64,000 nucleotides of DNA from Miscanthus floridulus (lineage: Eukaryota > Streptophyta > Magnoliopsida > Poales > Poaceae). The position numbers and the translations under genes are program-made. The notes beneath the pieces are model-generated. The model made no database searches, was not told the origin of the DNA, and was given only the letters and a program-made list of their open reading frames with translations. Shown here piece by piece: positions 11,533-24,800 of this stretch. The stretch is taken from the NCBI RefSeq assembly GCF_019320115.1, contig NC_089595.1:111182461-111246460 (forward strand). Direction: 5' to 3'. Every line of letters starts with the position of its first letter. The stretch's first letter is position 1.

Positions 11533-13175
11533 ATGGCCGTGGCCTTGCACCGACTTCTTCAACAAAGGACATGATCCATTCCTATCACCTCACCAGCAAT
11601 GCTGTTGCAGGTGAGATGCTGCACCACTACGCCTACCCAGCCTGCTGCTGCATCCAATGAAGAGTACTGTTATGCACTGTAAGTCCCTCTTAACCTAAGT
11701 TTTTTTCTCACTACTACGTTTTGACTCTTAGTAAACTATAGGCTAGAGCTGTGCAGTGCAAATCATACTGTTCGTGTGATATTTTATTCTGTTTGTAGGG
11801 GCACGTTTGAAAAGATGCAATTCAGAAGACAATAGTTCATACCATTTGACAAGTATATGAAGGAGAACGAGAACACAATTCTGGAGCCAGTACCCATGGA
11901 TAGACTGATATCGCCAGTTGACCAAAATTTCAGCTACTTAGCATCTGAATAAAAAAAGGGCGTACCCAGTGCAGAGAGCTTCGGCTCTGTGCGGGGTCTG
12001 GGGAAGGGTGTCAGTGGCAAGCCTTACCCTTGCCTATACAATGCGAGAAGACTGTGACTCGAACCCGAGACCTTCTGGTCATAGGTGGTAAGACTCTATC
12101 TCTTGCACCAGGCCCGCCCTTCACTTAACATCTGAATCTGCCAAACAATTTATCCGATCTGGGTATCTGGCAGTCCACTTTGCCAAGATATTGAAGATTT
12201 CTATTTCTGGAGCATTTGTTGGAGGCAATGTCGGGATCATCTCAGGGCTTAACATACTCGCCTTTCTTAAGCTAGATACAGACTTGTCTAGTGTTCCTGA
12301 TCGTTATCCTTTGACGTATGCTGGATTCTCATAATTCTTGCAAGCAAAAATGAGAGAGATTTACTCAGAGTCAAAAGCAAGACGCATGTCTGATGGACTA
12401 AAGGAGTTAATGAGGCTTACTTATGATCCCAGTGTTCCTGACCACATGGTAATTTATCACACAGAATTCTTATCCTTTGAAGCCATTACTAGCCTTTATA
12501 TTGAGGAGCACAGGATTCTGAGAAGGCAAATGTTATCCACTGGTGAAGATGGTCTAGCCCATGATTCTATTCTGCACCTTCATGCAATGTTAGGATATGA
12601 TTATTTCGAGTTCTGTGCTTCAGACCCTATCATTAGTGGATGGCTTGGTTAGCAGGCCAACCCGCCTGGGCTGCTGAGGCCTTTGGTCTGTCTACACCAC
12701 CAGGTGCGTAGCTGTTGGAAAGGCGTGAAAGGAAAAAGCTACTGAAATTGACAAAGAAGGCTTATGGGATGTCACCATCTCCTACTGAGAGCACAAAGCC
12801 TCCTCCTACACCACCTGTTTACCCAAGGGACCCCACCATACCTATAAGCTTCCTAGAGACAAGAGTTCTAGATGTCCATCGCCATTGTATGGTTCATCTT
12901 GTAGAAGATGAAACTATGGTCTCTTCTTCCAAGAACTTCCTGGACCTAATAAAACTAGCCTTCGTAACAAGAAGCTATCCTGGAGGGATGGGGTTTACCT
13001 GCTGCTGTATAACTTTGGAAGCTACCCTCACTATGTTGTAGAGGCATTTTACAAGTTTTGGATATGGGAGAGGCTGGATTTGCAATCGAGATGCCCTATT
13101 CCTCATATATTCTCTTCTCCACCTTTCAGACATGTTGATGTAGAGGAGGGTATTCTGAATGCTGCTGTGTGCTAA
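11533..13175 (+). pseudogene. Array copy U1 of an unrecognised two-exon gene
   Basis: ATG at 11533 opens exon A (to 11688), followed by a GT-AG intron (11689-11798) and exon B from 11799 to a TAA at 13173-13175. Exon B is cut by an antisense SINE (11951-12122). Exon A has an in-frame TGA, and exon B has further stops plus a frameshift near 12915. Readable conserved blocks include AKMREIYSESKARRMSDGLK and YDPSVPDHMVIYHTEF. I do not recognise the family. The first residues after the ATG are basic and lack acidic residues, which resembles an organelle presequence (inference). Confidence 0.7.
11951..12122 (-). mobile_element. Au-like tRNA-derived SINE in U1
   Basis: This 172-bp element, read on the minus strand, begins GAAGGGCGGGCCTGGTGCAA and ends in a T-run. 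It has an A-box-like GGTGCAAG...GTAGAGTC-type segment and a B-box-like GGTTCGAGTC-type segment. It is flanked by 15-bp duplications (ACTTAGCATCTGAAT / ACTTAACATCTGAAT). A tRNA-like head with a poly-T tail matches the grass Au SINE family. It lies antisense in exon B and introduces a stop. Confidence 0.85.
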
Positions 13176-13479
13176 CCATGTGGGGAGAGGGATGCTCAAA
13201 GTCAATGCTGGGAGTTCCTTTTTCTTGAACTGTATCTGTTGTTGCCATGGGAGAGAGAGACCTATTTTATCATTTTGTGAACATGCTGGTTGTCGTGTCT
13301 AGAGGTAGAGGAGGGTATTATGATTGCACAGTGCTTCTAAATGTCAAGGAGGGATATTAAAAGTGTGTGCTGGGAATTCCTTATCTGTTAAATGTTGATT
13401 AAGTGTAACACTTTCTGTGTTTGGTTGCATTGCATGATTGCCCCTGCCTATTCCCTGGGACGGCTGTAGGCTCAGGTCC

Positions 13480-14414
13480 TGATCGCCTTTCTCAAGCTAG
13501 ATACAGACTTGTCTAGTGTTCCTGATCGTTATCCTTTGATGTATACTGGATTCTCATCGTTCTTGCAAGCAAAAATGAGAGAGATTTACTCAGAGTCAAA
13601 AGCAAGACGCATCTCTGACGGACTAAAGGAGTTAATGAAGCTTACTTATGATCCCAGTGTTCCTGACCATATGGTAATTTATCACATAGAATTCTTTTCC
13701 CTTGAAGCCATTGCTAGCCTTTATAATGAGGCGCACAAGATTATGAGAAGGCAAATGCCATCCTCTGGTGAAGATGGTCTAGCCTATGATACTATTCTAC
13801 ACCTGCATGCAATGGTAGGAACTGATTATTTTGAGTTCTATGCTTCAGACCCTATCATTAGTGGATGGCTTGGTCAGCAGGCCAACCCGCCTGGGCTACT
13901 GGGGGCCTTTGGTCTGTCCGCACCACCAGGTGCGTAGCTGAACCTCACGCTGCTGGAAAGGCGTGAAAGGAAAAAGCTATAGAAATTGAAAAAGAAGGCT
14001 TATGGGATGTCACCATCTCCTGCTGAGAGCACAAAGCCTCCTCCTACACCACCTCTTTACCCAAGGGACCCCACCATACCTATACGCTTCCCAAAGATGA
14101 GAGTTCTGGATGTCCATCGCCATTGTATGGTTCATCATGTAGAAGATGAAACTGTGGCTCTCTTCTTCCAAGAACTTCCTAGACCTAATAAAACTAGCCT
14201 TCGTAACAAGAAGCTATCCCAGAGGGATGGGGTTTACCTACTGCTGTATAACTTTGGAAGCTACCCTCACTATGTTGTAGAGGCATTTTACAAGTTTCGT
14301 ATATGGGAGACGCTGGATTTGCAATCAAGATGCCATATTCCTCCGATATTCTGTTCTCCACCTTTCAGACATGTTGATGCAGAGGAGGGTATTCTAAATG
14401 CTGCTGTGCGCTAA
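13480..14414 (+). pseudogene. Array copy U2, 5'-deleted
   Basis: The 3' region of U1 joins directly to exon B at 13480 (...CTCAGGTCC / TGATCGCCTTTCTC...). The 5' region, exon A, intron, SINE site and first part of exon B are therefore missing. The remaining frame is open at 13509-13937, stops at a TAG where sister copies have a sense codon, and is open again at 13986-14414 to the shared C-terminus (EGILNAAVR). It lacks the SINE because that part is deleted, not because the insertion is absent. Confidence 0.7.
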
Positions 14415-14659
14415 CCATGTGGGGAGAGGGATGCTCAAAGTCAATGCTAGGAGTTCCTTTTTCTTGAACTATCTCTGTTGTTTCCATGGGAGAGAGAGAC
14501 CTCTTTTATCATTTTGTGAACATGCTGGTTGTCGTGTCTAGAGGTAGTGGAGGGTATTCTGATTGCACCGCACTTCTAAATGTCAAGAGGGATATTAAAA
14601 GTGTATGCTGAGAATTCCTTATCTGTTAAATGTTGATATAAGTGCAACACTTTCTGTGT

Positions 14660-15540
14660 TTGGTTGCATTGCATGATCGCCCCTGCCTATTCCTCGGGGT
14701 GGCTCTATGGCTCCTCCCATAGGCTCAGGTCCGTTGCTGCCACATCACGCGCGACACTGACTGCACATCAGCCCCATCATCCAGGCAAGTCCATCTAGAT
14801 CTGCTGATTTGGGTTGTTCAGACGACTATGAGCGAGGTAGCAAAATAAGGTTGTTATTAGACGCGTCGTGGGTGGCGAGAGGCAAGGTGGCGGCGGCGCG
14901 GGTGTGACCAAAGGCGGGGCTATAGTGGTGGTAGCGATTGGTGGGCGGAGAGGTCATCGGCAGCCAGGGCAGCGTCCAAGGCAGCATTGGCGGGGCAGGC
15001 CTATTAGTATTAGGGAAGAGCAGGGATGGAGTGGCGACGGGGGTTGGCAGCGGGTGGTGAGGTCGCCGGTGGCCAGGCGGCGGTGGAGACGGGTGGTGGG
15101 TTGGGCTAAACAGTCACAGTCCATAGGCACTCCGCTGCATTGATAGAAAGAATCTCAAACGCAAGGAAGGATAGTTGGTTTTGCTCTTGCTCCTCCGACA
15201 ATGGCTAGCAGTTGCTAGATTCACCTATGTACGTGGCCATTGTCATGCTTAGCAAATAGAGATAGGTGGTTTTGCTCTTGCTCCTCTGGCAATGGCTAGC
15301 AGTTGCCAGATTCATGGATGGACGTGGTCATTGTCATTCTTAGCAAATAGTGTTGGTGATGGCTATAGGCCTCAAGAGAGTGTCAAAATTTTCTGAATTA
15401 TTGTTTGTCTGTGTCGATGTTACTTTCTACAAGTGATTTATATATAAGATAAGTGCTCTTGGGGACTGGAATTTGTACTTTACAACTCTTATTACTTCAT
15501 GATTAATGATCTAATATGAGGCCATTCACAGGTGTGCTCA
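14660..15540 (+). other. 5' region of array unit U3 (representative)
   Basis: The 3' region of the previous copy passes within about 100 bp into GC-rich sequence ending CATCCAGGCAAGT, which resembles an AG/GCAAGT (GC-type) splice donor. GC-rich sequence (14860-15130) follows, then two copies of an 86-90 bp repeat (15174-15350), and finally CATTCACAG before the ATG of exon A. This fits a promoter, a 5'-UTR exon and a leader intron (inference). Equivalent regions lie at 17460-18340, 20230-21110 and 28910-29790. Confidence 0.45.
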
Positions 15541-15550
15541 AACCTGCCTG

Positions 15551-17207
15551 ATGGATGTGGCCTTGCGCCGACTTCTTCAACAAAGGACGGGATCCATTCC
15601 TGTCACCTCACAAGCAATGCTATTGCTGGTGAGATGCTGCTCCACTATGCCGACCCAGCCTGCTGCTGCATCTATTGAAGAGTACTGTTATGCGCTGTAA
15701 GTCCCTCTTAACCTAAGTTTTTTTCTCGCTAGTACTTTTTGACTCTTAGTAGACTATAGGCTAGAGCTATGCAGTGCAAATCATACTGTTCGCGTGATAG
15801 TTTGTTCTGTATTGTAGGGGCGTGTTTGGAAAGATGCAATTCAGCAGACAGCGGTTCATACCATTTGACAAGTATATGAAGGAGAACGAGAACTCAATTC
15901 TAGAGCCAGTACCCATGGACAGACTGATATCGCAGTTGACCAAAATTTCAGCTACTTAGCATCTGAATAAAAAAAGGGCATACCCAGTGTAGAGAGCTCC
16001 TGCTCTATGCGGGGTCTGGGAAAGGGTGTCACTGGCAAGCCTTAGCCTTGCCTGTGAAATGCGAGGAGACCACGACTTGAAACCGGAACCTTCCGGTCAC
16101 AGGCGGTAAGACTCTATAGCTTGCACAAGGCCCACCCTTCACTTAACATCTAAATCTGCCAAACAATTTATCCGATCTGGGTATCTGGCAACCCACTTTG
16201 CCAAGATATTGAAGCTGTCTATTTCTAGAGCTTTTGCTAATGGCAATGTCAGGGACATCTCAGGGCTTAACATACTCGCCTTTCTCAAGCTAGATCCAGA
16301 CTTGTCTAGTGTTCCTGATCATCATCCTTTGATGTATGCTGGATTCTCATCGTTCTTGCAAGCAAAAATGAGAGAGATTTACTCAGAGTCAAAAGAAAGA
16401 CGCATCTCTAATGGACTGAAGGAGTTAATGAAGCTTACTTATGATCCCAGTGTTCCTGACCATATGGTAATTTATCACATAGAATTCTTATCCCTTGAAG
16501 CCATTGCTAGCCTTTATATTGAGGCGCACATGATTATGAGAAGGCAAATGCCATCCTCTAGTGAAGATGGTCTAGCCTATGATACTATTCTACACCTACA
16601 CGCAATGTGAGGATCTGATTACTTCGAGTTCTGTGCTTCAGACCCTATCATTAGTGGATGGCTTGGTCAGCAGGCCAACCTGTCTGGGCTGCTGGGGGCC
16701 TTTGGTCTATCTGCACCACCAGGTGCGCAGCTGAACCTCACGCTGCTGGAAAGGTGTGAAAGGAAAAAGCTACAGAAATTGACAAAGAAGGCTTAAGGGA
16801 TGTCACCATCTCCTGCTGAGAGCACAAAGCCTCCTCCTACACCACCTCTTTACCTAAGGGATCCCACCATACCTATACACTTCCCAAAGACGAGAGTTCT
16901 GGATGTCCATCGCCATTGTATGGTTCATCTTGTAGAAGATGAAATTGTGGCTCTCTTCTTCCAAGAACTTCCTGGACCTAATAAAACTAGCCTTCGTAAC
17001 AAAAAGCTGTCCTGGAGGGATGGGGTTTACCTGCTGCTGTATAACTTTGGAAGCTACCCGCACTACGTTGCAGAGGCATTTTACAAGTTTCGGATATAGG
17101 AGTGGCTGGATTTGCAATCGAGATGCGCTATTCCTCTGATATTCTATTCTCCACCTTTTAGACATGTTGATGCAGAGGAGGGTATTCTGAATGTTGCTGT
17201 GCGCTAA
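15551..17207 (+). pseudogene. Array copy U3, best-preserved exon A
   Basis: ATG at 15551 opens exon A, which ends in GCGCT at 15696. The intron is 15697-15817 (GTAAGT...TTGTAG) and exon B starts at 15818. Exon A (146 nt, no stop) joins exon B in frame to give ...EEYCYALGVFGKMQFSRQ. Just before the SINE (15969-16140) a one-base deletion shifts the frame. After it the frame is open through LYIEAHMIMRRQMP, with stops near 16607, 16797 and 17097. The shared TAA is at 17205-17207. The exon A peptide starts MDVALRRLLQQRTGSIPVTS and is arginine-rich and acid-poor after residue 2. Confidence 0.7.
15969..16140 (-). mobile_element. Au-like SINE in U3
   Basis: 172 bp, at the same position and orientation as in U1, with right flank ACTTAACATCTAAAT. 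The copy is diverged by scattered substitutions. It is the same ancestral insertion, duplicated with the array unit. Confidence 0.85.
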
Positions 17208-18345
17208 CCATATGGGGAGAGGTATGCTCAAAGTCAATGCTGCGAGTTCCTTTTTCTTGAACTGTCTCTATTGTTTCCACGGGAGAGAGAGAGAGACCTC
17301 TTTTATCATTTTGTGAACATGTTGGTTGTCGTGTCTAGAGGTAGTGGAGGGTATTCTGATTGCACCGCGCTTCTAAATGTCAAGAAGGGATATTAAAAGT
17401 GTATGCTGGGAATTCCTTATCTGTTAAATGTTGATATAAGTGTAACACTTTCTGTGTTTGGTTGCATTACATGATCGCCCCTGCCTATTCCCTGAGGCGA
17501 CTCTACGTCTCCTCCCACAGGCTCAGGTCCGTCGCCGCCACATCACGTCAACACCGACACCACATCAGCCCCGTCATCCAGGCAAGTGCATCTAGATCCG
17601 TTGATTTGGGTTGTTTAGACGACTATGAGCGAGGTAGCAAAATAAGGTTCTTATTGGACGCGTCGTGGGCAGCGAGAGGCAAGGCGGCAGCGGTACGGGG
17701 GCGACCAAGGCGGGGCTGCAGTGGTGGTAGCGAGGGGTGGGCGAAGAGGTCACCGACGGCCAGGGTGGCATCCAAGGCAGCGTTGGCGGGGAGGCCTATT
17801 AGTATTAGGGAAGAGCGGGGATGGAGTGGCGGCGTGGGATGGCGGCGGGTCGTAAGGTCGCCGGTGGCCAAGTGGCGGTGGAGACGGGCGGTGGGCTGGG
17901 CTGAACAGTCACAGTCCGTAGGTGCTCCACTGCATTGATAGAAAGAATCTCAAACGCAAGGATGGATAGTTGGTTTTGCTCTTGCTCCTCCGGCAATGGC
18001 TAGCAGTTGCCAGATTCACCTATGTACGTGGCCATTGTCATGCTTAGCAAATAGAGATAGTTGGTTTTGCTCTTTCTCCTCTAGCAATGGCTAGCAGTTG
18101 CCAGATTCACCGATGTACGTGGTCATTGTCATTCTTAGCAAATAGTGTTGGTGATGGCTATAGGCCTCAAGAGAGCATCAAAATTTTCTGAATTGTTGTT
18201 TGTCTGTGTCGATGTTACTTTCTACAAGCGATTTATATATAAGATAAGTGCTCTTGGGGACTAGAATTTGTACTTTACAACTCTTGTTACTTCATGATTC
18301 ATGATCTAATATGAGGCCATTCACTGGTGTGCTCAAACCTACCTG

Positions 18346-19983
18346 ATGGCCACGGCCTTGCGCTGACTTCTTCAACAAAGGACGGGATCCATTCCTATCA
18401 CCTAAGATGCTGCTCCACTGAGCCTACCCAGCCTGCTGCTGCATCCAGTGAAGAGTACTGTTATGCACTGTAAGTCCCTCTGAACCTAAGTTTTTTTCTC
18501 GCTACTACTTTTTTTTACTCTTAGTAAACTACAGGCTGGAGCTGTGCAGTGCAAATCATACTGTTCACGTGATATTTTGTTCTATATTATAGGGGCGTGT
18601 TCGAAAAGATTCAATTCAGTAGACAGCAGTTCATACCATTTGACAAGCATATGAAGGAGAACGAGAACTCAATTCTAGAGCCAATACCCATGGATAGACT
18701 GAAATCGCCAGTTGACCAAAATTTCAGCTACTTAACATCTGAATAAAAAAAGGGCGTACCCAGTGCAGAGAGCTCCCGCTCTGTGAGGGGTCTGGGGAAG
18801 GGTGTCAGTGGCAATCCTTATCCTCGCCTGTGCAATGCGAGGAGACCACGATTCAAACTCAGGACCTTCCGGTCACAGGCGGTAAGACTCTACCGCTTGC
18901 ACCAGGCCCGCCCTTCACTTAACATCTGAATCTGCCAAACAATTTATCCGATCTTGGTATCTGGCAGCCCACTTTGCCAAGATATTGAAGCTGTCTATTT
19001 CTGGAGCTTTTGCTGATGGCAATGTCGGGGTCATCTCAGGGCTTAACATACTCGCCTTTCTCAAGCTAGATATAGACTTGTCTAGTGTTCCTGGTCGTTA
19101 TCCTATGACATATGCTGGATTCTCATCGTTCTTGCAAGCAAAAATGAGAGAGATTTACTCAGATTCAAAAGCAAGAAGCGTGTCTGACGGACTAAAGGAG
19201 TTAATGAAGCTTACTTCTGATCCTAGTGTTCCTGACCATATGGTAATTTATCACACAGAATTCTTGTCCCTTGAAGCCATTGCTAGCCTTTATATTGAGG
19301 TGCACAGGATTCCAAGAAGGCAATTGCCATCCATCAGTGAAGATGGTCTAGCCCATGATACTACTCTGCACCTACACGCAATGTTAGGATCTGATTACTT
19401 CGAGTTCGGTGCTTTAGACCCTATTATTAGTGGGTGGATTGGTCAGCAGGCCAACCCGCCTGGGCTGCTGGGGGCCTTTGGTCTGAATGCACCACCAGGT
19501 GCGCAGCTGAACCTCGCGCTGCTGGAAAGGCGTGAAAGGAAAAGGCTACAAAAATTGACAAAGAAGGCTTATGGGATGTCACCATGTCCTGCTGAGAGCA
19601 CAAAGCCTCCTCCAACACCACCTGTTTACCCAAGGGACTCCACCAAACCTATAAGCTTCCTAGAGATGAGAGTTCTGGATGTCCATCGCCATTGTATGGT
19701 TCATCTTGTAGAAGATGAAATTGTGGCTCTCTTCTTCCAAGAACTTCCTGGACCTAATAAAACTAGCCTTTGTAACAAGAAGCTGTCCTAGAGGGATGGG
19801 GTTTACCTGCTGCTGTATAACTTTGGAAGCTACCCTCACTACGTTGTAGAGGCATTTTACAAGTTTTGGATATGGGAGAGGCTAGATTTGCAATCAAGAT
19901 GCCCTATTCCTCAGATATTCTGTTCTCCACCTTTCAGACATGTTGATGCAGAGGAGGGTATTCTAAATGCTGTTGTGCGCTAA
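18346..19983 (+). pseudogene. Array copy U4, longest open exon B
   Basis: ATG at 18346; exon A runs to 18469 with stops and a 22-bp deletion shared with U5 and U6. The intron is 18470-18592 and exon B runs from 18593 to TAA at 19981-19983. After the SINE (18745-18916) the frame is open to a TAG at 19789-19791 (268 codons from Met 18985), where sister copies have Trp. If the deletion, SINE and duplicated target are discounted, the two exons total 1350 nt (449 codons plus stop). The C-terminal half contains a Pro-rich linker (KPPPTPPVYPRD), then HRHCMVHLVEDE and GVYLLLYNFGSYPHY. No known domain is recognised. Confidence 0.75.
18745..18916 (-). mobile_element. Au-like SINE in U4
   Basis: 172 bp, same position and orientation as in U1. 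The two 15-bp flanks (18730-18744 and 18917-18931) are identical: ACTTAACATCTGAAT. Confidence 0.87.
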
Positions 19984-21249
19984 ACATGTGGGGAGAGGGA
20001 TGCCCAAAGTCAATGCTGGGAGTTCCTTTTTCTTGAACTGTCTCTGTTGTTTCTACGGGAGAGAGAGACCTCTTTTATCATTTTGTGAACATGCTAGTTG
20101 TCGTATCAAGCGGTAGTGGAGGGTATTCTGATTGCACCACGCTTCTAAATGTCAAGAAGGGATATTAAAAGTGTATGCTGGGAATTCCTTATCTGTTAAA
20201 TGTTGATATAAGTGTAAAACTTTCTGTGTTTGGTTGCATTGCATGATTGCCCCTGCCTATTTCCCGGGGTGGCTCTACGGCTCCTCCCGTAGGCTCAGGT
20301 CTGTCGCTGCCACATCACGCCGATGCCAACACCACATTAGCCCCATCATCCAGGCAAGTGCATCTAGATCTGCTGATTTGGGTTGTTCAGACAACTATGA
20401 GCGAGGTAGCAAAATAAGGTTGTTATTGGACGCGTCGTGGGCGGCGAGAGGCAAGGCGGCAGCGGTGCGGCGGCGACCAAAGGCGGGGCTACTGTGGTGG
20501 TAGCGAGTGGTGGGCGGAGAGGTCGCTGGTGGCTAGGGCGACGTCCAAGGCAGCGTTGGCGGGTCAGGCCTATTAGTATTAGGGAAGAGCGGGGATGGAG
20601 TGGCGGTGGGGGTTGGCGGTGGGTGGTGAGGTCACCGGCGGCCAGTCGGCGGTGGAGATGGGTGACGGGCTGGGCTGAACAGTCACAGTCTACAGGCGCT
20701 CCGCTGCATTGATAGAAAGAATCTCAAATGCAAGGAAGCATAGTTGGTTTTGCTCTTGCTCCTCCGGCAATGGCTAGCAGTTGCTAGATTCACCTATGTA
20801 CGTGGCCATTGTCATGCTTAGCAAATAGAGATAGTTGGTTTTGCTCTTGCTCCTCTAGCAATGGCTAGCAGTTGCCAGATTCACCTATGTACATGGTCAT
20901 TGTCATTCTTAGCAAATAGTGTTGGTGATGGCTATAGGCCTCAAGAGAGCGTCAAAATTTTCTGAATTGTTGTTTGTCTGTGTCGATGTTACTTTCTGCA
21001 AGTGATTTATATATAAGATAAGTGCTCTTGGGGACTAGAATTTGTACTTTACAACTCTTATTACTTCATGATTCATGATCTAATATGAGGCCATTCACAG
21101 GTGTGCTCAAACCTGCCTGATGGCCGTGGCCTTACGCCGACTTCTTCAACAAAGGACGGGATCCATTCCTATCACCTAAGATGCTGCTCCACTGAGCCTA
21201 CCTAGCCTGCTGCTTCATCCAGTGAAGAGTACTGTTATGCGCTGTAAGT

Positions 21250-21852
21250 AATGGAGACGGGGATCCCGATCTTTCGTCAGGTGATGGTAACTATCGTTGT
21301 GGCGGAGAATGACACACCGATCCAGCTTCAGATCGAAAGATCGAACCCTACAATCTTAGCACCATAGCTCCTCTGGTTATCAACCAAGTCATGGACCAGG
21401 TTGACCTCACCAATAAGGCTAATCCTTGCCTGTGCAATGAAGAACACGAGCAAGAACAAGAAAGAACGCAACCAAATTGCAGATGAAAGATTAATCTCAC
21501 GAGTTGGGGTCTCACAAACCGAAGAACGGCGAAACTGTTTCTTGACAGAATAATCTAAGCAAAACCCCAAACCCTAATGGAGGAGCGGCGGCTATCTATG
21601 AATACTCTAGGATCATGCAAGACCCCTAGACGTGCCCCTAATGGGCCCAAACTCGATACATGATCCAACAGACCAAAAGACGGTGTCGCAGCACCCTAGC
21701 AGATTCTGGACACTGACTTGTTTCAACGATTCCCATTGATTCCGAATAGCTTTTGATGTGAAACCACTTGGATTGGCTTCCTTATCAAATTATATTTCCA
21801 TCCATATATGGATCATCGAAAACAGAGTCCGGATGCCTCCTGGGCGACCAGT
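21250..21852 (-). repeat. 3' LTR-like end of the gypsy element
   Basis: On the minus strand this contains transcript-start-like sequence (TCCATTAGGGTTTGGGGTTT) and ends ...CGTCTCCATTA against host GTAAGT. It has no coding content. The canonical CA end is not evident, so the terminus may be trimmed by one or more bases. Confidence 0.45.
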
Positions 21853-24800
21853 TTAAGGCAGACTGGTCCTGGAGGCCGAGGCAGACTCGAATTCGTGTTG
21901 GACTGGGCCTCCGGCTTGTGTTGGACGCTCTTGCTGGTCATCATCACCTCCTCCATGTCCTCTTAGTCCCTCTTGACCCTCTCCAATGTTCCTAAGCAAG
22001 ATAACATCATTAGGTAGTAGTCTATTCTCAAAAGTATGAAAAGGATCGCTTAAGAACGAGCTCACCTGTAAATTGAGTTGACGCATTCGAGCCCGGGTCA
22101 TTGGACCTTGCATGATGGTTGGAGGATCAGCTGGTACATCCAAAGGAGTGATGTCCTCATCATCCTCCCCCTCTTGAATTGGAGTCGTCCTCGACTCAAG
22201 CTCATCTTCTTCTCCCAAATAAGGTTTCAAATCTGCAATGTTAAATGTGGGACTAACCCCAAACTCGGGTGGCAACTCAAGTTTGTATGCATTATCATTT
22301 ATTTTCTCAATAATCTTATAAGGACCAGCTGCTCTTGGCATTAATTTAGACTTACATAGCTCAGGAAATCTATCTTTTCTTAAATGTAACCAAACCAAAT
22401 CACCCGGTTCAAGTTTAATCTCTTTTCTACCTTTACTACCAGCAATTCTATACTTTTCATTCATGCTTTCAATATTTGCTTTAGTTGTTTCATGCAACTT
22501 ACGAATAAAATCAGCACGCTCTCTAGCATCACTATGTATTCTCTCAGTGGTAGGTAAAGGCAAAAGATCAATAGGAGCACGGGGGTTAAAACCATACACT
22601 ACCTGAAAAGGACTTACCTTGGTGGTGGAATGTTCCGCCCTGTTATATGCAAACTCCACATGCGGCAAACACTCTTCCCACATCTTCAAATTGCGCTTCA
22701 AAATGGCTCTCAACATGGTGGACAATGTTCGATTCACAACCTCAGTTTGCCCATCAGTTTGGGGATGACATGTTGTAGAAAACAGCAGCTTGGTCCCCAA
22801 TTTATTCCACAACGTGCGCCAAAAATGACTCAAGAATTTTGCATCACGATCTGAAACAATAGTAGAAGGCATACCATGCAAGCGAACAATTTCTTGAAAG
22901 AAAAGGTCAGCAATATGAATAACATCGTCGCTCTTATGACAAGGAATAAAATGTGCCATCTTAGAAAAACGATCAACCACCACAAAAATACTATCCCTCC
23001 CCCTCTTAGTCCTTGGCAATCCCAACACAAAATCCATAGATATATCTGCCCAAGGAGTAGAAGGAACAGGAAGAGGCATATACAAACCATGTGGGTTCAA
23101 TCGCGACTTAGCTTTTTGACATATGGCACACCGAGCCACGTACCGCTCCACATCACGCCTCATCCTAGGCCAAAAGAAGTGTGTGGACAACACCTCCTTC
23201 GTCTTCTTGGCACCAAAATGTCCCATCAATCCGCCTCTATGTGCCTCCTGCAACAACAAAAGACGAACGGAACCAACTGGAATGCATAGGCGGTTAGCTC
23301 TAAACAAAAACCCATCGCTGATCATAAACTTATTCCATGTGCGTCCCTCTCTACAATTAAGCAACACATCCTTAAAATCAGGATCAAGCGCATATTGTTC
23401 TTTAATGGATTGAAGACCAAAAATCCGGCAATCAAGTTGAGACAGCAATGTATATCTTCTAGACAAAGCATCAGCAATCATATTATCCTTCCCTTTCTTG
23501 TGTTTGATAATATAAGGAAAAGACTCAATAAATTCAGCTCATTTAGCATGCCTACGATTCAAATGATTTTGAGAGCGAAGATACTTAAGTAATTCATGAT
23601 CAGAATGAATAACAAATTCTTTAGGCCACAAATAATGACGCCACGTCTCTAAAGAATGGACAAGTGCATACAATTCTTTATCATACGTGGAATAATTAAT
23701 AACAGGACCATGTAATTTTTCACTAAAGTAAGCAACAGGTTTACCATCTTGCATCAAAACACCACCAATGCCAAGTCCACTAGCATCACATTCTAGCTCA
23801 AAAGTCTTACCAAAATTTGGAAGTTGCAGCAATGGTGCGTGTGTAAGCTTGTCCTTCAAAGTGTCAAAGGACTCCTCATGTGCCTCTCCCCAATGAAACA
23901 CCACTCCTTTCTTCGTCAACTCATGCAATGGGGCAGCAATGGTGCTGAAATCTTTGACGAAGCGGCGGTAGAATCCTGCAAGACCAAGAAAACTCCTCAC
24001 CTGTGTGACGGTTTGGGGAACCGGCCAGCTCTTTATGGCTTCAATTTTCATCTCGTCCACCTCAATTCCCTGTGGAGTTACAACATAGCCAAGAAAAGAA
24101 ACTCGATCCGTGCAAAAGATGCACTTCTCAAGGTTACCAAATAAACGTGCATCACGTAAGGCATTAAAAACAGCACGTAAGTGATCTATATGTTCATCAA
24201 AAGACTTGCTGTAAATCAATATATCATCAAAGTAAACTACCACAAAATGACCAATAAAAACTCTTAAAACCTCATTCATTAAGCGCATGAAAGTGCTAGG
24301 TGCATTTGTCAAACCAAAAGGCATAACTAACCACTCATACAACCCGAATTTGGTTTTAAATGCAGTTTTCCATTCATCTCCAAGTTTCATTCTAATCTAG
24401 TGGTAGCCACTTCACAAGTCAATCTTAGTGAAAATTATAGAACCACACAACTCATCAAGCATGTCGTCTAGCCTAGGAATAGGATGATGATACCGAATAG
24501 TAATATTATTGATGGCTCTACAATCAACACACATACACCAACTTCCATCTTTCTTAGGAACCAAAAGTACAGGAACGGCACAAGGACTAAGGCTTTCACG
24601 TACATACCCGCGGTCCAAAAGGTCTTGGACTTGCCACTGAATTTCCTTAGTCTCCTCAGGATTGGTTTGATATGCAGCTCGGTTGGGCAAGGTCGCTCCC
24701 GAAATCAAATCGATTTGATGCTCTATCCCTCTCATAGGTGGCAGCCCCGGGGGTATCTCAGCTGGAAAAATGTCCTCATACTCTTGCAAAAGGTTAGTGA

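Noticed and set aside
12900..17240. Minus-strand ORFs in the array (for example near 12975 and 16854)
   Set aside because: They recur only because the sense exon is repeated. The sense frame keeps splice-compatible phase and shared codons.
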